The notes under the pieces were generated by a model that worked only from the letters and a program-made list of their open reading frames with translations, had not been told where the DNA came from and searched no databases. Both the position numbers and the translations under genes were made by a program. A DNA stretch of 64,000 bases from an uncultured Cellulophaga sp. (GTDB taxonomy: Bacteria > Bacteroidota > Bacteroidia > Flavobacteriales > Flavobacteriaceae). This document shows positions 18,296 to 26,582 of this stretch, in pieces (position 1 is the first letter of the stretch; each line of letters starts with the position of its first letter). Location: contig CANMEI010000004.1 in NCBI GenBank assembly GCA_947496695.1, forward strand, positions 335,662 through 399,661, in the 5' to 3' direction.

Positions 18296-18955
18296 ATGAA
18301 ATTTCACAAATTAGATAGGTTAATAATAGATAAAATATTAAAAAAAGGTGTTTCAAATGCCAATGGTCAGTATGTCCCCAATGGTAAAATGTATTTTGAT
18401 AAAATTGGCAAAAGAGAAATACTTTTAAACACTCCAATCTTTGATTATTTTCATTTACAAAGCTATGGGCCTGAAAATGAATGGGAATGGAAATTACAAG
18501 ATGTGCATGGTGGTATTGGTGTTTATCCAAGGGGTGGTTATTGGTATATTTCTAATGATTTTAAATTACTATTAGAGAATTTTAAAATAGCACCATCTTA
18601 TCATTTTTATGAAACTAGGCTTTTATATCAAGATAAAAAATTAGTGTATTGGATATTCCAGTTTCCTACTAATTCGTTAGATAATTATAACTATAAAAAA
18701 AGCGAATATTTTTTAGACGGAGAAAGAGTGACTGGTTTAAAAAATGCAGATGAATATGATACATACGATTATGATATTTGGAAAAAAACAAAGAAAAAAA
18801 TAGTTTGGAAAAAATTAGTCTTACAAGACAATTACGATTTCTCTATTGGTATAGATGGCAGTAAAATAGTATCAGAAAATTTAAAAAATGCCATTGAAAA
18901 AATGCAACTAAAAGGTTTTATTTTTTCAGGATTAGATTATGAGGTAGATTTTTAG
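18296..18955 (+). CDS. Immunity-protein-like ORF (cassette 3)
   Basis: 219-residue soluble protein without signal or membrane segment, rich in aromatic residues (FHLQSYGPENEWEWKLQD, PRGGYWYISNDFKLLLENF). The C-terminal block SENLKNAIEKMQLKGFIFS resembles the helix-strand ending of DUF1629 or Imm43-type immunity proteins of polymorphic toxin systems; this is inference from pattern memory. No cognate toxin is next to it, so it would be an orphan immunity gene. Start ATG 18296 lies 31 bp after repeat C, and the stop TAG is 3 bp before repeat D, so the gene fills the cassette exactly. Confidence 0.65.
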   Translation: MKFHKLDRLIIDKILKKGVSNANGQYVPNGKMYFDKIGKREILLNTPIFDYFHLQSYGPENEWEWKLQDVHGGIGVYPRGGYWYISNDFKLLLENFKIAPSYHFYETRLLYQDKKLVYWIFQFPTNSLDNYNYKKSEYFLDGERVTGLKNADEYDTYDYDIWKKTKKKIVWKKLVLQDNYDFSIGIDGSKIVSENLKNAIEKMQLKGFIFSGLDYEVDF

Positions 18956-18993
18956 TATCACCGCTAGCGCGAGCGTCACGCTCGTGCCGTAAC
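18956..18993 (-). repeat. REP-like repeat D (minus orientation)
   Basis: Inverted partner of C. Its reverse complement reads GGCAC, hairpin GAGCG-TGA-CGCTC, GCGCTAGCGGTG. The stem CGAGCG-TCA-CGCTCG lies at 18970-18984. It is noticeably GC-rich against its surroundings. It closes the array. Confidence 0.85.
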
Positions 18994-19153
18994 AAGTAAG
19001 CAGAAAAAACAAAAATTTAAACGCCACTAAATAAACTTTCTTTACGTATTTGAAACACATTAGCAAACAAGATTTAAAACCAATAAACTACCCTTCTTTG
19101 TATTAATTGACTATTTTCTTTTTTAACTTTCCACAATTAATAAAATAGCAAAC

Positions 19154-19804
19154 ATGTCCATCGCAACTAATCTAAATACAATTAAAGCCACATTACCGAA
19201 AAATGTAACACTAGTAGCGGTTTCAAAAACAAAACCCAATAGCGCAATTATTAAAGCTTACGAAGCTGGTCAACGTATTTTTGGTGAAAATAAAATACAG
19301 GAAATGTCTCAAAAATGGGAAGACCTGCCAAAAGATATTGAATGGCACATGATTGGGCATGTGCAAACCAATAAAGTAAAATATATGGCTCCGTTTGTAC
19401 ATTTAATACACGGTGTAGACAGTTTTAAATTGCTTAAAGAAATAAACAAGCAAGCAAAAAAACACGACAGAGTTATTAAATGCCTGTTGCAAATTCATAT
19501 TGCTGAAGAAACCACAAAATTCGGACTCGATAAAAACGAACTTTTTGAAATTATAAATTCCGAAAGTTTTAAAACGTTTGAAAACATTCAGGTTGAAGGG
19601 CTTATGGGGATGGCTACTTTCACCGATGACCAAAAACAAGTACGTAAAGAATTTAGCAATCTTAAAACTATTTTTAATTCCTTAAAACAAGAAATAGACA
19701 CAATAAATACCTTGTCTATGGGTATGAGTGGCGATTATAAAATTGCTATTGAAGAAGGCAGTACCATGGTGCGAATTGGCAGTAGTATTTTTGGTAGCAG
19801 ATAA
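19154..19804 (+). CDS. YggS family pyridoxal-phosphate homeostasis protein
   Basis: 216-residue PLP-binding protein (YggS/PLPBP family) thought to buffer pyridoxal phosphate and influence amino-acid pools; no catalytic activity is established. The PLP lysine is in LVAVSKTKPNS near residue 26. Other family blocks are GENKIQEMSQKWEDLP, EWHMIGHVQTNKVKYM, EGLMGMATFTDD and the C-terminal SMGMSGDYKIAIEEGSTMVRIGSSIFG that grips the phosphate. It is the first core gene after the cassette island. Full length. Confidence 0.95.
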   Translation: MSIATNLNTIKATLPKNVTLVAVSKTKPNSAIIKAYEAGQRIFGENKIQEMSQKWEDLPKDIEWHMIGHVQTNKVKYMAPFVHLIHGVDSFKLLKEINKQAKKHDRVIKCLLQIHIAEETTKFGLDKNELFEIINSESFKTFENIQVEGLMGMATFTDDQKQVRKEFSNLKTIFNSLKQEIDTINTLSMGMSGDYKIAIEEGSTMVRIGSSIFGSR

Positions 19805-19912
19805 AGCAAAAAGATATTTAATATTTTTATCTTTGAAAGATACCATTAAAGCAATGCAACTTTAAATATTCGTTTGTTTTAAAAGGGATTAAAACAGAAC
19901 CTAAAAATTTAC

Positions 19913-21283
19913 ATGTACGCAGTATTAGATATTGAAACAACTGGAGGGAAATTTAACGAAGAAGGCATTACTGAAATAGCTATTCATAAGTTTGACGGAC
20001 ATGAAGTTGTAGACTCATTCATTAGCCTTATAAATCCTGAAAAAGATATTCAGCCTTTTGTTGTTAATCTAACTGGTATTACCAATAAAATGCTCGTAAC
20101 TGCACCTAAGTTTTATGAAGTTGCAAAACGTATTATTGAAATTACAGAAGATACGGTATTAATTGCCCATAATGCACAGTTTGACTATCGTATTTTGAGA
20201 ACGGAATTTAGACGCTTAGGCTATAATTTTGAACGAAAAACACTATGCACCGTTGAGCTTTCACAAAAATTAATTCCTGAAGCTGAATCGTACAGTTTAG
20301 GTAAACTAGTTCGTTCACTTGGTATACCTGTTAGTGACCGCCATAGAGCTAATGGAGATGCATTAGCAACCATAAAACTTTTTAAATTGCTACTTTCTAA
20401 AGATGTAGATAAAACAATTACTAAAACAGTAATTAAAGCTGAAACTTTAGGCGAATTATCACCTAGGCAGTTAGATATTGTTGAAACACTACCTTCTGAA
20501 ATAGGAGTATTTTATATGCATAATAAAGATGCTGAAATAATACTTTTAGGAAAAAGTAGTAACATAAAAAAAAGAGTAAATCAATACTTTACTAATAACG
20601 GCAATAGAGCTCGAAAAATACAAAAAGAAACCAGAAGTGTTACTTTTGAAAAAACAGGGAACGATTTAATTGCTTTATTGAAAGAAAATGAAGAATTAGT
20701 CCGTAACAAACCGAAGTACAATAGCTATTACAAAAGAAAACTTTTCTCATTTGGCGTATATGCCTCTCCTAATGAACATGGTTATTTACAATTAAGAGCC
20801 GAAAAGTTAAATAATAGTATACACCAAAGAGTAGCCACTTTTAATAGTTTGGTTGCTGCTGAAAATTTTTTACATGCGGTAAGTAAAGAGTTTAAATTAT
20901 GTAATAAATTAAACGGATTATCGCAAGCAAAAACAAATTGTTCTAAATACGATGAAAATGAATGTTTAGGTGCTTGCATACAAAAAGAAGACATTAACAC
21001 ATACAACCAAAGAGTACAACAAGTTATAGATAAATATAGCCTTGCTGATAAAAATATTGCGATTATAGATCGTGGACGTATTATAGGAGAAAAAAGTGTT
21101 ATTCTTATTAAAAATGGCATATTTGTAGGACTTGGTTTTTGTGATTTAAACTACCAGATAAATAATTTGGAGATTTTAGAAACAATCATCACTCCTATGA
21201 ATGGTAACGCTAACACAAATCATATTATAGAATCATACTTAAGAAAAAGAAAAGTTCAAAAAATATTAGAACTTAACGCATAG
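19913..21283 (+). CDS. DEDDh exonuclease fused to a GIY-YIG nuclease domain
   Basis: 456-residue two-domain nuclease. Residues 1-165 are a DnaQ/polymerase-III-epsilon-like 3'-5' exonuclease with DEDDh residues in AVLDIETTG (D6, E8), IAHNAQFDYRIL and DRHRANGDALAT. Residues about 190-290 are a GIY-YIG domain like the UvrC N-terminus or Cho: GVFYMHN, ILLGKSSNIKKRV and LLKENEELVRNKPKYN (catalytic Arg/Glu region). A Cys-containing segment follows (CNKLNGLSQAKTNC...ENECLGAC), as in UvrC-like proteins. The fusion is known in Bacteroidota and Actinobacteria and is presumed to act in DNA repair. It lies 5 bp before the channel gene, suggesting one operon. Confidence 0.9.
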   Translation: MYAVLDIETTGGKFNEEGITEIAIHKFDGHEVVDSFISLINPEKDIQPFVVNLTGITNKMLVTAPKFYEVAKRIIEITEDTVLIAHNAQFDYRILRTEFRRLGYNFERKTLCTVELSQKLIPEAESYSLGKLVRSLGIPVSDRHRANGDALATIKLFKLLLSKDVDKTITKTVIKAETLGELSPRQLDIVETLPSEIGVFYMHNKDAEIILLGKSSNIKKRVNQYFTNNGNRARKIQKETRSVTFEKTGNDLIALLKENEELVRNKPKYNSYYKRKLFSFGVYASPNEHGYLQLRAEKLNNSIHQRVATFNSLVAAENFLHAVSKEFKLCNKLNGLSQAKTNCSKYDENECLGACIQKEDINTYNQRVQQVIDKYSLADKNIAIIDRGRIIGEKSVILIKNGIFVGLGFCDLNYQINNLEILETIITPMNGNANTNHIIESYLRKRKVQKILELNA

Positions 21284-21287
21284 CCTT

Positions 21288-22148
21288 TTGAAAAAAGAAA
21301 ATTCAAATAAAAACTGGAAGAATAAAGTTCATGAAATAATTTATGAAGCAGATACTCCTTTGGGTAAATGGTTTGATATTATTTTGATTATACTAATTTT
21401 TGTAAGTGTAATTATCATTATGCTTGAGAGTGTTGAAAGTATTGATGCTGTACATCACGACTTACTTTTTACTTTAGAGTGGATTATCACCATTTTTTTT
21501 ACTTTAGAATATATTGCCAGAATAATCTCGATAAAAAAGCCCCTAAAATATGCGCTTAGCTTTTATGGTATTATAGATTTACTATCCACCATTCCGCTAT
21601 ACATTTCTTATATTTTTGCAGGCTCACAAGTGCTTTTAGCCATTAGAGCTTTTAGACTTTTACGCGTTTTTAGAATACTTAAATTAGTTCAATTTTTAGG
21701 TGAAGCTTCTCAGTTAAAAAATGCATTAAAAGCCAGTAGAGCCAAAATAACCGTATTTCTTTTTGCTGTATTAATCATATCGGTAATACTAGGCACCTTA
21801 ATGTATATTATTGAAGGTGATGAGGCTGGTTTTACAAGTATTCCTACTAGTATTTATTGGACCATTGTAACCCTAACCACTGTAGGTTATGGAGACATTG
21901 CCCCTATTACCCCTCAAGGTCAATTAATAGCTACAATTGTTATGTTAGTTGGTTATGGCGTTATTGCTGTACCAACAGGCATTGTAACTGTTGAATTTGG
22001 TAAACAAAAAGGAAATTCACAGACAAGCGCTCAAGGTGGCTCTTATGTACATGTAAACACACAAGCGTGCCCAAGTTGCTCATCTGAAGGCCATAGAGAT
22101 GATGCCACGCATTGTTATAACTGCGGAAGTATATTAAATAATGAATAA
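21288..22148 (+). CDS. Voltage-gated-type K+ channel with C-terminal zinc ribbon
   Basis: 286-residue inner-membrane ion channel of the Kv/KvAP class with six membrane segments (about 28-48, 58-80, 92-112, S4 near 120-140, 155-175, 205-230). The S4 helix shows regularly spaced Arg (RAFRLLRVFRILKLVQF), and the pore has the K+ filter TLTTVGYGD. The soluble tail ends in a C-x2-C...C-x2-C zinc ribbon (ACPSCSSEGHRDDATHCYNC). Start is TTG 21288, 4 bp after the previous stop; the next Met is past the first membrane segment. Overlaps miaA by 8 bp. Confidence 0.92.
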   Translation: MKKENSNKNWKNKVHEIIYEADTPLGKWFDIILIILIFVSVIIIMLESVESIDAVHHDLLFTLEWIITIFFTLEYIARIISIKKPLKYALSFYGIIDLLSTIPLYISYIFAGSQVLLAIRAFRLLRVFRILKLVQFLGEASQLKNALKASRAKITVFLFAVLIISVILGTLMYIIEGDEAGFTSIPTSIYWTIVTLTTVGYGDIAPITPQGQLIATIVMLVGYGVIAVPTGIVTVEFGKQKGNSQTSAQGGSYVHVNTQACPSCSSEGHRDDATHCYNCGSILNNE

Positions 22149-23049
22149 AACACTTATATCTGTTGTTGGCCCTACGGCTATTGGTAAAACTAAACTTGCT
22201 ATTGACTTAGCAAAGCACTATAAAACAGAAATTATTTCTGCTGATTCAAGACAGTTTTTTAAAGAAATGAAAATAGGAACTGCTGTACCTACTGATAATG
22301 AATTGGCACAAGCTCCACATCATTTTATTCAACATATTAGTATTGAAGATGCATATTCTGTAGGTGATTTTGAAAAAGATGCTATTGCTCTTTTAAATCA
22401 ACTTTTTAAAACCAACGATATTGTTATTCTTGTTGGAGGTAGCGGTTTATACGTAGATGCTGTAACAAAAGGTTTAGATCATTTCCCAAAAGTAGCACCA
22501 GAAGTTCGTGAAAACCTAAATAATAAACTGGAAAAAGAAGGATTAGAAAGTCTTCAAAAAGAACTTGAAAATCTAGACGCTAATCATTACAAAAAAGTGG
22601 ATATTCATAATCCACATCGTTTAATTCGTGCATTAGAAATTTGTATTGGCACTGGTAAACCTTACTCTTCATTTTTGAATAAAGATAAAAACAATAGACT
22701 TTTTAAAAATATCACCGTTGGAATTGAAGCTGATCGTGAAATTATTTATGACAGAATTAACCGTAGAGTTGATATTATGGTTAAAGAAGGACTCGTTGAA
22801 GAAGCTAAAGATTTATTTAAATACAAAAAACTAAATGCCTTACAAACTGTTGGCTACAGAGAATTATTTAATTATTTTGATAAAGAATGGACACTAGACT
22901 TTGCTATTTCTGAAATCAAAAAAAACACAAGAAGGTTTGCTAAAAGACAACTTACATGGTTTAGAAAGAATGAAACTATTTTATGGGTAAATTTTAACGA
23001 AACAATTTCATCAATACTAACTAAAGTAGACCAAAAACTAAATGAGTAA
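22141..23049 (+). CDS. miaA: tRNA dimethylallyltransferase
   Basis: Adds the dimethylallyl group to A37 of tRNAs that read UNN codons, the first step of ms2i6A formation. 302 residues. P-loop VVGPTAIGKTKLAIDLA at the N-terminus, substrate block ISADSRQFFKEMKIGTA, HHFIQHISIEDAYSVGDFEKD, and the C-terminal ALQTVGYRELFNYFDKE and KKNTRRFAKRQLTWFRK (tRNA-binding). Its start overlaps the channel gene by 8 bp and its end overlaps the gluconokinase gene by 8 bp, so the genes are translationally coupled. Confidence 0.97.
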   Translation: MNKTLISVVGPTAIGKTKLAIDLAKHYKTEIISADSRQFFKEMKIGTAVPTDNELAQAPHHFIQHISIEDAYSVGDFEKDAIALLNQLFKTNDIVILVGGSGLYVDAVTKGLDHFPKVAPEVRENLNNKLEKEGLESLQKELENLDANHYKKVDIHNPHRLIRALEICIGTGKPYSSFLNKDKNNRLFKNITVGIEADREIIYDRINRRVDIMVKEGLVEEAKDLFKYKKLNALQTVGYRELFNYFDKEWTLDFAISEIKKNTRRFAKRQLTWFRKNETILWVNFNETISSILTKVDQKLNE

Positions 23050-23545
23050 CCACAAAGGCTACATATATTATGTAATGGGGGTTTCTGGTACTGGAAAAAG
23101 TACCATTGGTAAAATGCTTTCTAAAAAATTATGCTTACCTTTTTTTGATAGCGACGATTATCATCCGCAAGCTAATATTAACAAAATGGCTAATGGCGTT
23201 CCTTTAAACGACGATGATCGTTATGACTGGTTACTGAAATTAAACATACTTGCTCATAAAAACACAACAAAAGGTGCTGTTATTGTTTGCTCTGCTTTAA
23301 AAAAAAGTTATAGAAACCTACTAACTAAAGAGTTAGATAAGTTTTATTTTATTTATTTAGAAGGCTCTTTTGATTTAATATTAAATAGAATAAATGCTCG
23401 TGAAGGTCATTTTATGACTGCATCATTATTAAAATCACAGTTTAATACGCTTGAAAAACCAATAGCTAATAAACATTTAATATCAATCTCTATTACAAAT
23501 ACTCCTGATGAAATTATAAATAAAATTGAAGAACAATTAAAATAA
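23042..23545 (+). CDS. Gluconokinase
   Basis: 167-residue P-loop kinase that makes 6-phosphogluconate from gluconate (GntK/IdnK type). P-loop GVSGTGKST at about 13-21, then FFDSDDYHPQANINKMANGVPLND with the family's DDYH substrate motif, DDRYDWL, VCSALKKSYRNLL and the lid REGHFMTASLLKSQFNTLE. 8-bp overlap with miaA. Together with the KDG kinase at 39974-40978 it suggests sugar-acid use, though no transporter or dehydratase is nearby. Confidence 0.9.
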   Translation: MSNHKGYIYYVMGVSGTGKSTIGKMLSKKLCLPFFDSDDYHPQANINKMANGVPLNDDDRYDWLLKLNILAHKNTTKGAVIVCSALKKSYRNLLTKELDKFYFIYLEGSFDLILNRINAREGHFMTASLLKSQFNTLEKPIANKHLISISITNTPDEIINKIEEQLK

Positions 23546-23579
23546 AAAATCCATTTGATTACTCAAATGGATTTTCTTT
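23546..23579. terminator. Bidirectional terminator between gluconokinase and rprY-like genes
   Basis: Thirteen-bp perfect stem (AAAATCCATTTGA at 23546-23558 with 23563-23575), 4-nt loop, A/T ends on both sides. Serves convergent genes. Confidence 0.8.
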
Positions 23580-23605
23580 ATATAACATGTAAGTTAAGTA
23601 AATAA

Positions 23606-24322
23606 TTACACCTCTTCATCTGTTTTTACAACCAATCTAAAACCTTCTCCGTGAATATTTAATATTTCAACAGAATCGTCTACTTTTAAGTATTTTCTTA
23701 GTTTAGCTATATAAACATCCATACTACGAGATGTAAAATAATTATCATCTCTCCATATTTTAGTTAATGCTAATTCTCTTGGCATTAAATCATTTTCATG
23801 TAATGCTAAAAGGCGCAATAATTCATTTTCTTTAGGTGATAATTTTATAGCTTCTTCATCTTTAAACTTTAAAAATCTAAGTTTAGAATTCAAATTAAAT
23901 TCTCCTATTTTAAACTCAAATTTACGGCTATCAGCTAATGTGCTTGAAGCTTTTCTCTGTAAAATAGCTTTCAATTTCATTAATAAAACCTCTGAATCGA
24001 ATGGTTTATTTAAATAATCATCAGCACCTGCTTTGTACCCTTTTAGCACATCTTCTTTCATCGTTTTTGCTGTTAAAAATACGATTGGAACATTTTCATT
24101 CTTTTCACGTATCTCTTTAGCAAGGGTAAAACCATCCTTATAAGGCATCATAACATCTAAAATACAAATATCATAATTATCTTTTTTGAACTTTTCAAAA
24201 CCCTCCATTCCATTTTTTGCCAACACAACATCAAAATCGTTCATAGACAAATAATCTTTAAGTACAATTCCGAAATTCGGATCATCCTCTACTAAAAGTA
24301 TTTTCTTATTTACTGTCTCCAT
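23606..24322 (-). CDS. OmpR/PhoB-type response regulator (RprY-like)
   Basis: 238-residue two-component regulator. Receiver domain 1-125 with the acidic pair in VEDDPNFG, phospho-Asp in CILDVMMPYKDGF and Lys in VFLTAKTMKED. The winged-helix DNA-binding domain (about 135-232) includes LSPKENELLRLLALHEND and TSRSMDVYIAKLRKYL. It follows its histidine kinase (next gene) by 9 bp in one operon. The overall shape is that of RprY of Bacteroides; the target genes are not evident here. Confidence 0.93.
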   Translation of the reverse strand: METVNKKILLVEDDPNFGIVLKDYLSMNDFDVVLAKNGMEGFEKFKKDNYDICILDVMMPYKDGFTLAKEIREKNENVPIVFLTAKTMKEDVLKGYKAGADDYLNKPFDSEVLLMKLKAILQRKASSTLADSRKFEFKIGEFNLNSKLRFLKFKDEEAIKLSPKENELLRLLALHENDLMPRELALTKIWRDDNYFTSRSMDVYIAKLRKYLKVDDSVEILNIHGEGFRLVVKTDEEV

Positions 24323-24331
24323 AATCTTTAT

Positions 24332-25915
24332 TTAAATTAAAGGCACTTTTACATAGAAAGTACTACCCTTTCCTTTCTCACTTTCTACATAAACTTCACC
24401 TTGGTGATCATCAATTATTTTTTTAACATATGCCAACCCTAAACCATGGCCCTTTACATTATGTAAATCTCCTGTATGTTCTCTGTAAAACTTTTCAAAA
24501 ACTTTTTTAAGAACAGCTTTACTCATACCCAACCCTTGATCTTTTATTTTTATAATTATATTATTACTAGCAACCTCAGTATATACATCTATTTTAGGAG
24601 CATCAGGTGAGTATTTAATAGCATTATCTAAAATATTTACAATAACATTTGTAAAATGCATATCGCTTGCTAAAACCTCACTGCTTTCTGCTTCTAAATG
24701 TAAGTTTATATAACCTCCTCTATCAGCTACTATTAATTCTACATGTGCCATAGCATCATGTATTATGTCGTGAATGTCTACTCTATCCTTACTAATATCT
24801 AATTGATTTTTTTCTAATTTTGATATCCGTAAAACATTTTCTACCTGAGCATGCATTCGTTTATTTTCCTCTTTAATCATTGTAAGGTAGCGACTTACTT
24901 TTTCTTGATCAACAATAATCTTAGGATTTCTAATTGCTTCAACTGCTAAATTTATAGTAGCAATAGGGGTTTTGAACTCATGAGTCATGTTATTTATAAA
25001 ATCAGATTTTATTTCAGAAATCTGTTTTTGTCTAATCAATTGGTAAATTGCACCCGCATAAGCTATCACAATTACCAAAGTAAAAATTAATGACATTATT
25101 GCCATTGGCAATATACTTTGATACAAATATTCTTTCTTTTCAGGAAATGTTACCAGTAAAGTATAATTGCTTTTACCTTCATAATCTTTAAAAATAGGAT
25201 ATCTAAACAAAGTACTTTTTGCAAATTTGAATTTGCGTGATTTTACTTTAGTTGGCAGCCCTTTACTATAAATACCATATTCATAATCTGTATTTATATT
25301 TCTATTTTTAAGTTCTTGATCTAATCTTAACTCGATTTCTTGTCTAGTAACTCTTTTATGTATAGGTTGCGTTTTGGCTTTTTCCTTAAAAACATCTTCA
25401 TAAGCTAATTTGTCAAGCGCTGTTAAGTTTCCTATTTTTTCAAGTTTTTGAACAGGTGTAATATTACTTGCCCTACCATCTAAACCATACTCTTCTTTAA
25501 AAATGGTTTTATTACGAATACTTGTATAGTTTTTTAAAACTGTAGAATCTATATTTAATTCACTATCAAAGAACGTAGATGGTATATTATAACTCTCTTC
25601 TAAAATACCATGAGAATAATATGTTATTTCATTAGAATTTAAATCCCTTTCAATAAAAAATAAATTCTTTAATAGATCAGGTGTTTTAGCTTTTCCGCCA
25701 ATGCTATCTATTCTTGCTAATTCATCTGTATAATCTGCAAGTTCTCGTTCCTCTATTTTCTCAGTTACCTTATCTAAGATATCAGTAACTGTACTCGCAA
25801 ATTGCTCCTCCTTATCTTCTATGGTTTGTTTTATCCAATATAATTGAACAAAAATTATTCCTATTAAGGAAACACTCATTAAACCAACTAGAAGAATAAA
25901 TAACCGTCTATTCAT
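24332..25915 (-). CDS. Sensor histidine kinase (RprX-like)
   Basis: 527-residue inner-membrane sensor. TM1 is about residues 5-27, a periplasmic sensory region about 28-265 (no family recognised), TM2 about 270-292, no clear HAMP domain. The cytoplasmic HisKA domain has the H-box FINNMTHEFKTPIATINLAV. The ATPase shows N-box VIVNILDNAIKYSP, G1 KDQGLGMS, FEKFYRE and G2 GHGLGLAYVKKIIDDHQG. It partners the response regulator 9 bp downstream. The two genes have no other operon member. Confidence 0.93.
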   Translation of the reverse strand: MNRRLFILLVGLMSVSLIGIIFVQLYWIKQTIEDKEEQFASTVTDILDKVTEKIEERELADYTDELARIDSIGGKAKTPDLLKNLFFIERDLNSNEITYYSHGILEESYNIPSTFFDSELNIDSTVLKNYTSIRNKTIFKEEYGLDGRASNITPVQKLEKIGNLTALDKLAYEDVFKEKAKTQPIHKRVTRQEIELRLDQELKNRNINTDYEYGIYSKGLPTKVKSRKFKFAKSTLFRYPIFKDYEGKSNYTLLVTFPEKKEYLYQSILPMAIMSLIFTLVIVIAYAGAIYQLIRQKQISEIKSDFINNMTHEFKTPIATINLAVEAIRNPKIIVDQEKVSRYLTMIKEENKRMHAQVENVLRISKLEKNQLDISKDRVDIHDIIHDAMAHVELIVADRGGYINLHLEAESSEVLASDMHFTNVIVNILDNAIKYSPDAPKIDVYTEVASNNIIIKIKDQGLGMSKAVLKKVFEKFYREHTGDLHNVKGHGLGLAYVKKIIDDHQGEVYVESEKGKGSTFYVKVPLI

Positions 25916-25985
25916 CGAGGTAAAATTAAAAATTTAACAGTTAGGAATATGCCCGTTTAACCTAATCTTAACAAAAATGTTAAAA

Positions 25986-26582
25986 TTAGTCTCTAAAATT
26001 TGCTTTTTTAAGAAGTTGTTTATGAATTTCCATTACTTTCTCTTTAGTTTCTTTCAATTCTAAGTTAACTATAACAAAATCGGAAAGTTTTGAAGTTTTG
26101 GTGTCTGAAAACTGATTATCTATTCGTTCTTTGACCTTTTCTTCTGTTACATCATCTCGGTTAATTACCCTATTTATTCTAATCGCTTCTGGTGCAGTCA
26201 CCAGAATAATTTCATCGTAATTATTTTCAGAAGAATTCTCAAATATTATTGCTGTTTCTTGAATTACGTATGCAGATTTCTGTTTTTCAACCCAAATTAA
26301 AAAATGTTCACGAACAGCAGGATGAACAATTGCATTAAGCTTTGCTAATAATTCTGGTGAAGCAAAAACCTTAGCTGCAATATATTTACGGTTTAATTTT
26401 TTTTTAATATAAGATTCTTTACCCAACAAAGCTTTTATTTGTTTTCGTAGTGGTTTTGAATCTACCATTAATGATTTGGCTTCTCTATCAGAATTATACA
26501 CTGGAATATTTAAGTCAGCAAACATTTCTGCTACTGTAGATTTACCACTTCCTATACCACCAGTTAATCCTACAACCATCAT
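25986..26582 (-). CDS. coaE: Dephospho-CoA kinase
   Basis: Last step of coenzyme A synthesis: phosphorylates the ribose 3'-OH of dephospho-CoA. 198 residues, normal length. P-loop GLTGGIGSGKSTVAEMFADL, then the CoaE signature PVYNSDREAKSLM (catalytic Asp), LNAIVHPAVREHF, a VIQETAIIFEN substrate block and INRVINRDDVTEEKVKERIDNQ in the lid. Its start overlaps the YbbR-domain gene by 4 bp (ATGA-type junction). The other CoA genes here, coaBC, lie at 32176. Confidence 0.95.
   Translation of the reverse strand: MMVVGLTGGIGSGKSTVAEMFADLNIPVYNSDREAKSLMVDSKPLRKQIKALLGKESYIKKKLNRKYIAAKVFASPELLAKLNAIVHPAVREHFLIWVEKQKSAYVIQETAIIFENSSENNYDEIILVTAPEAIRINRVINRDDVTEEKVKERIDNQFSDTKTSKLSDFVIVNLELKETKEKVMEIHKQLLKKANFRD

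Larger units (their letters stand above)
16284..18993. mobile_element. Array of REP-bounded gene cassettes with a RAYT pseudogene
   Basis: Six copies of one repeat family divide this stretch. In order: repeat A (+), small ORF, A' (-), spacer, B (+), frameshifted ORF, E (-), RAYT pseudogene, C (+), immunity-like ORF, D (-). Every cargo ORF thus sits inside a plus/minus inverted pair, all three read the same way, and two begin about 31 bp after the repeat. The repeat occurs nowhere else that I noticed in the window. It lies between core genes (hbd and yggS). Cassette mobility via RAYT action is inferred, not shown. Confidence 0.6.
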
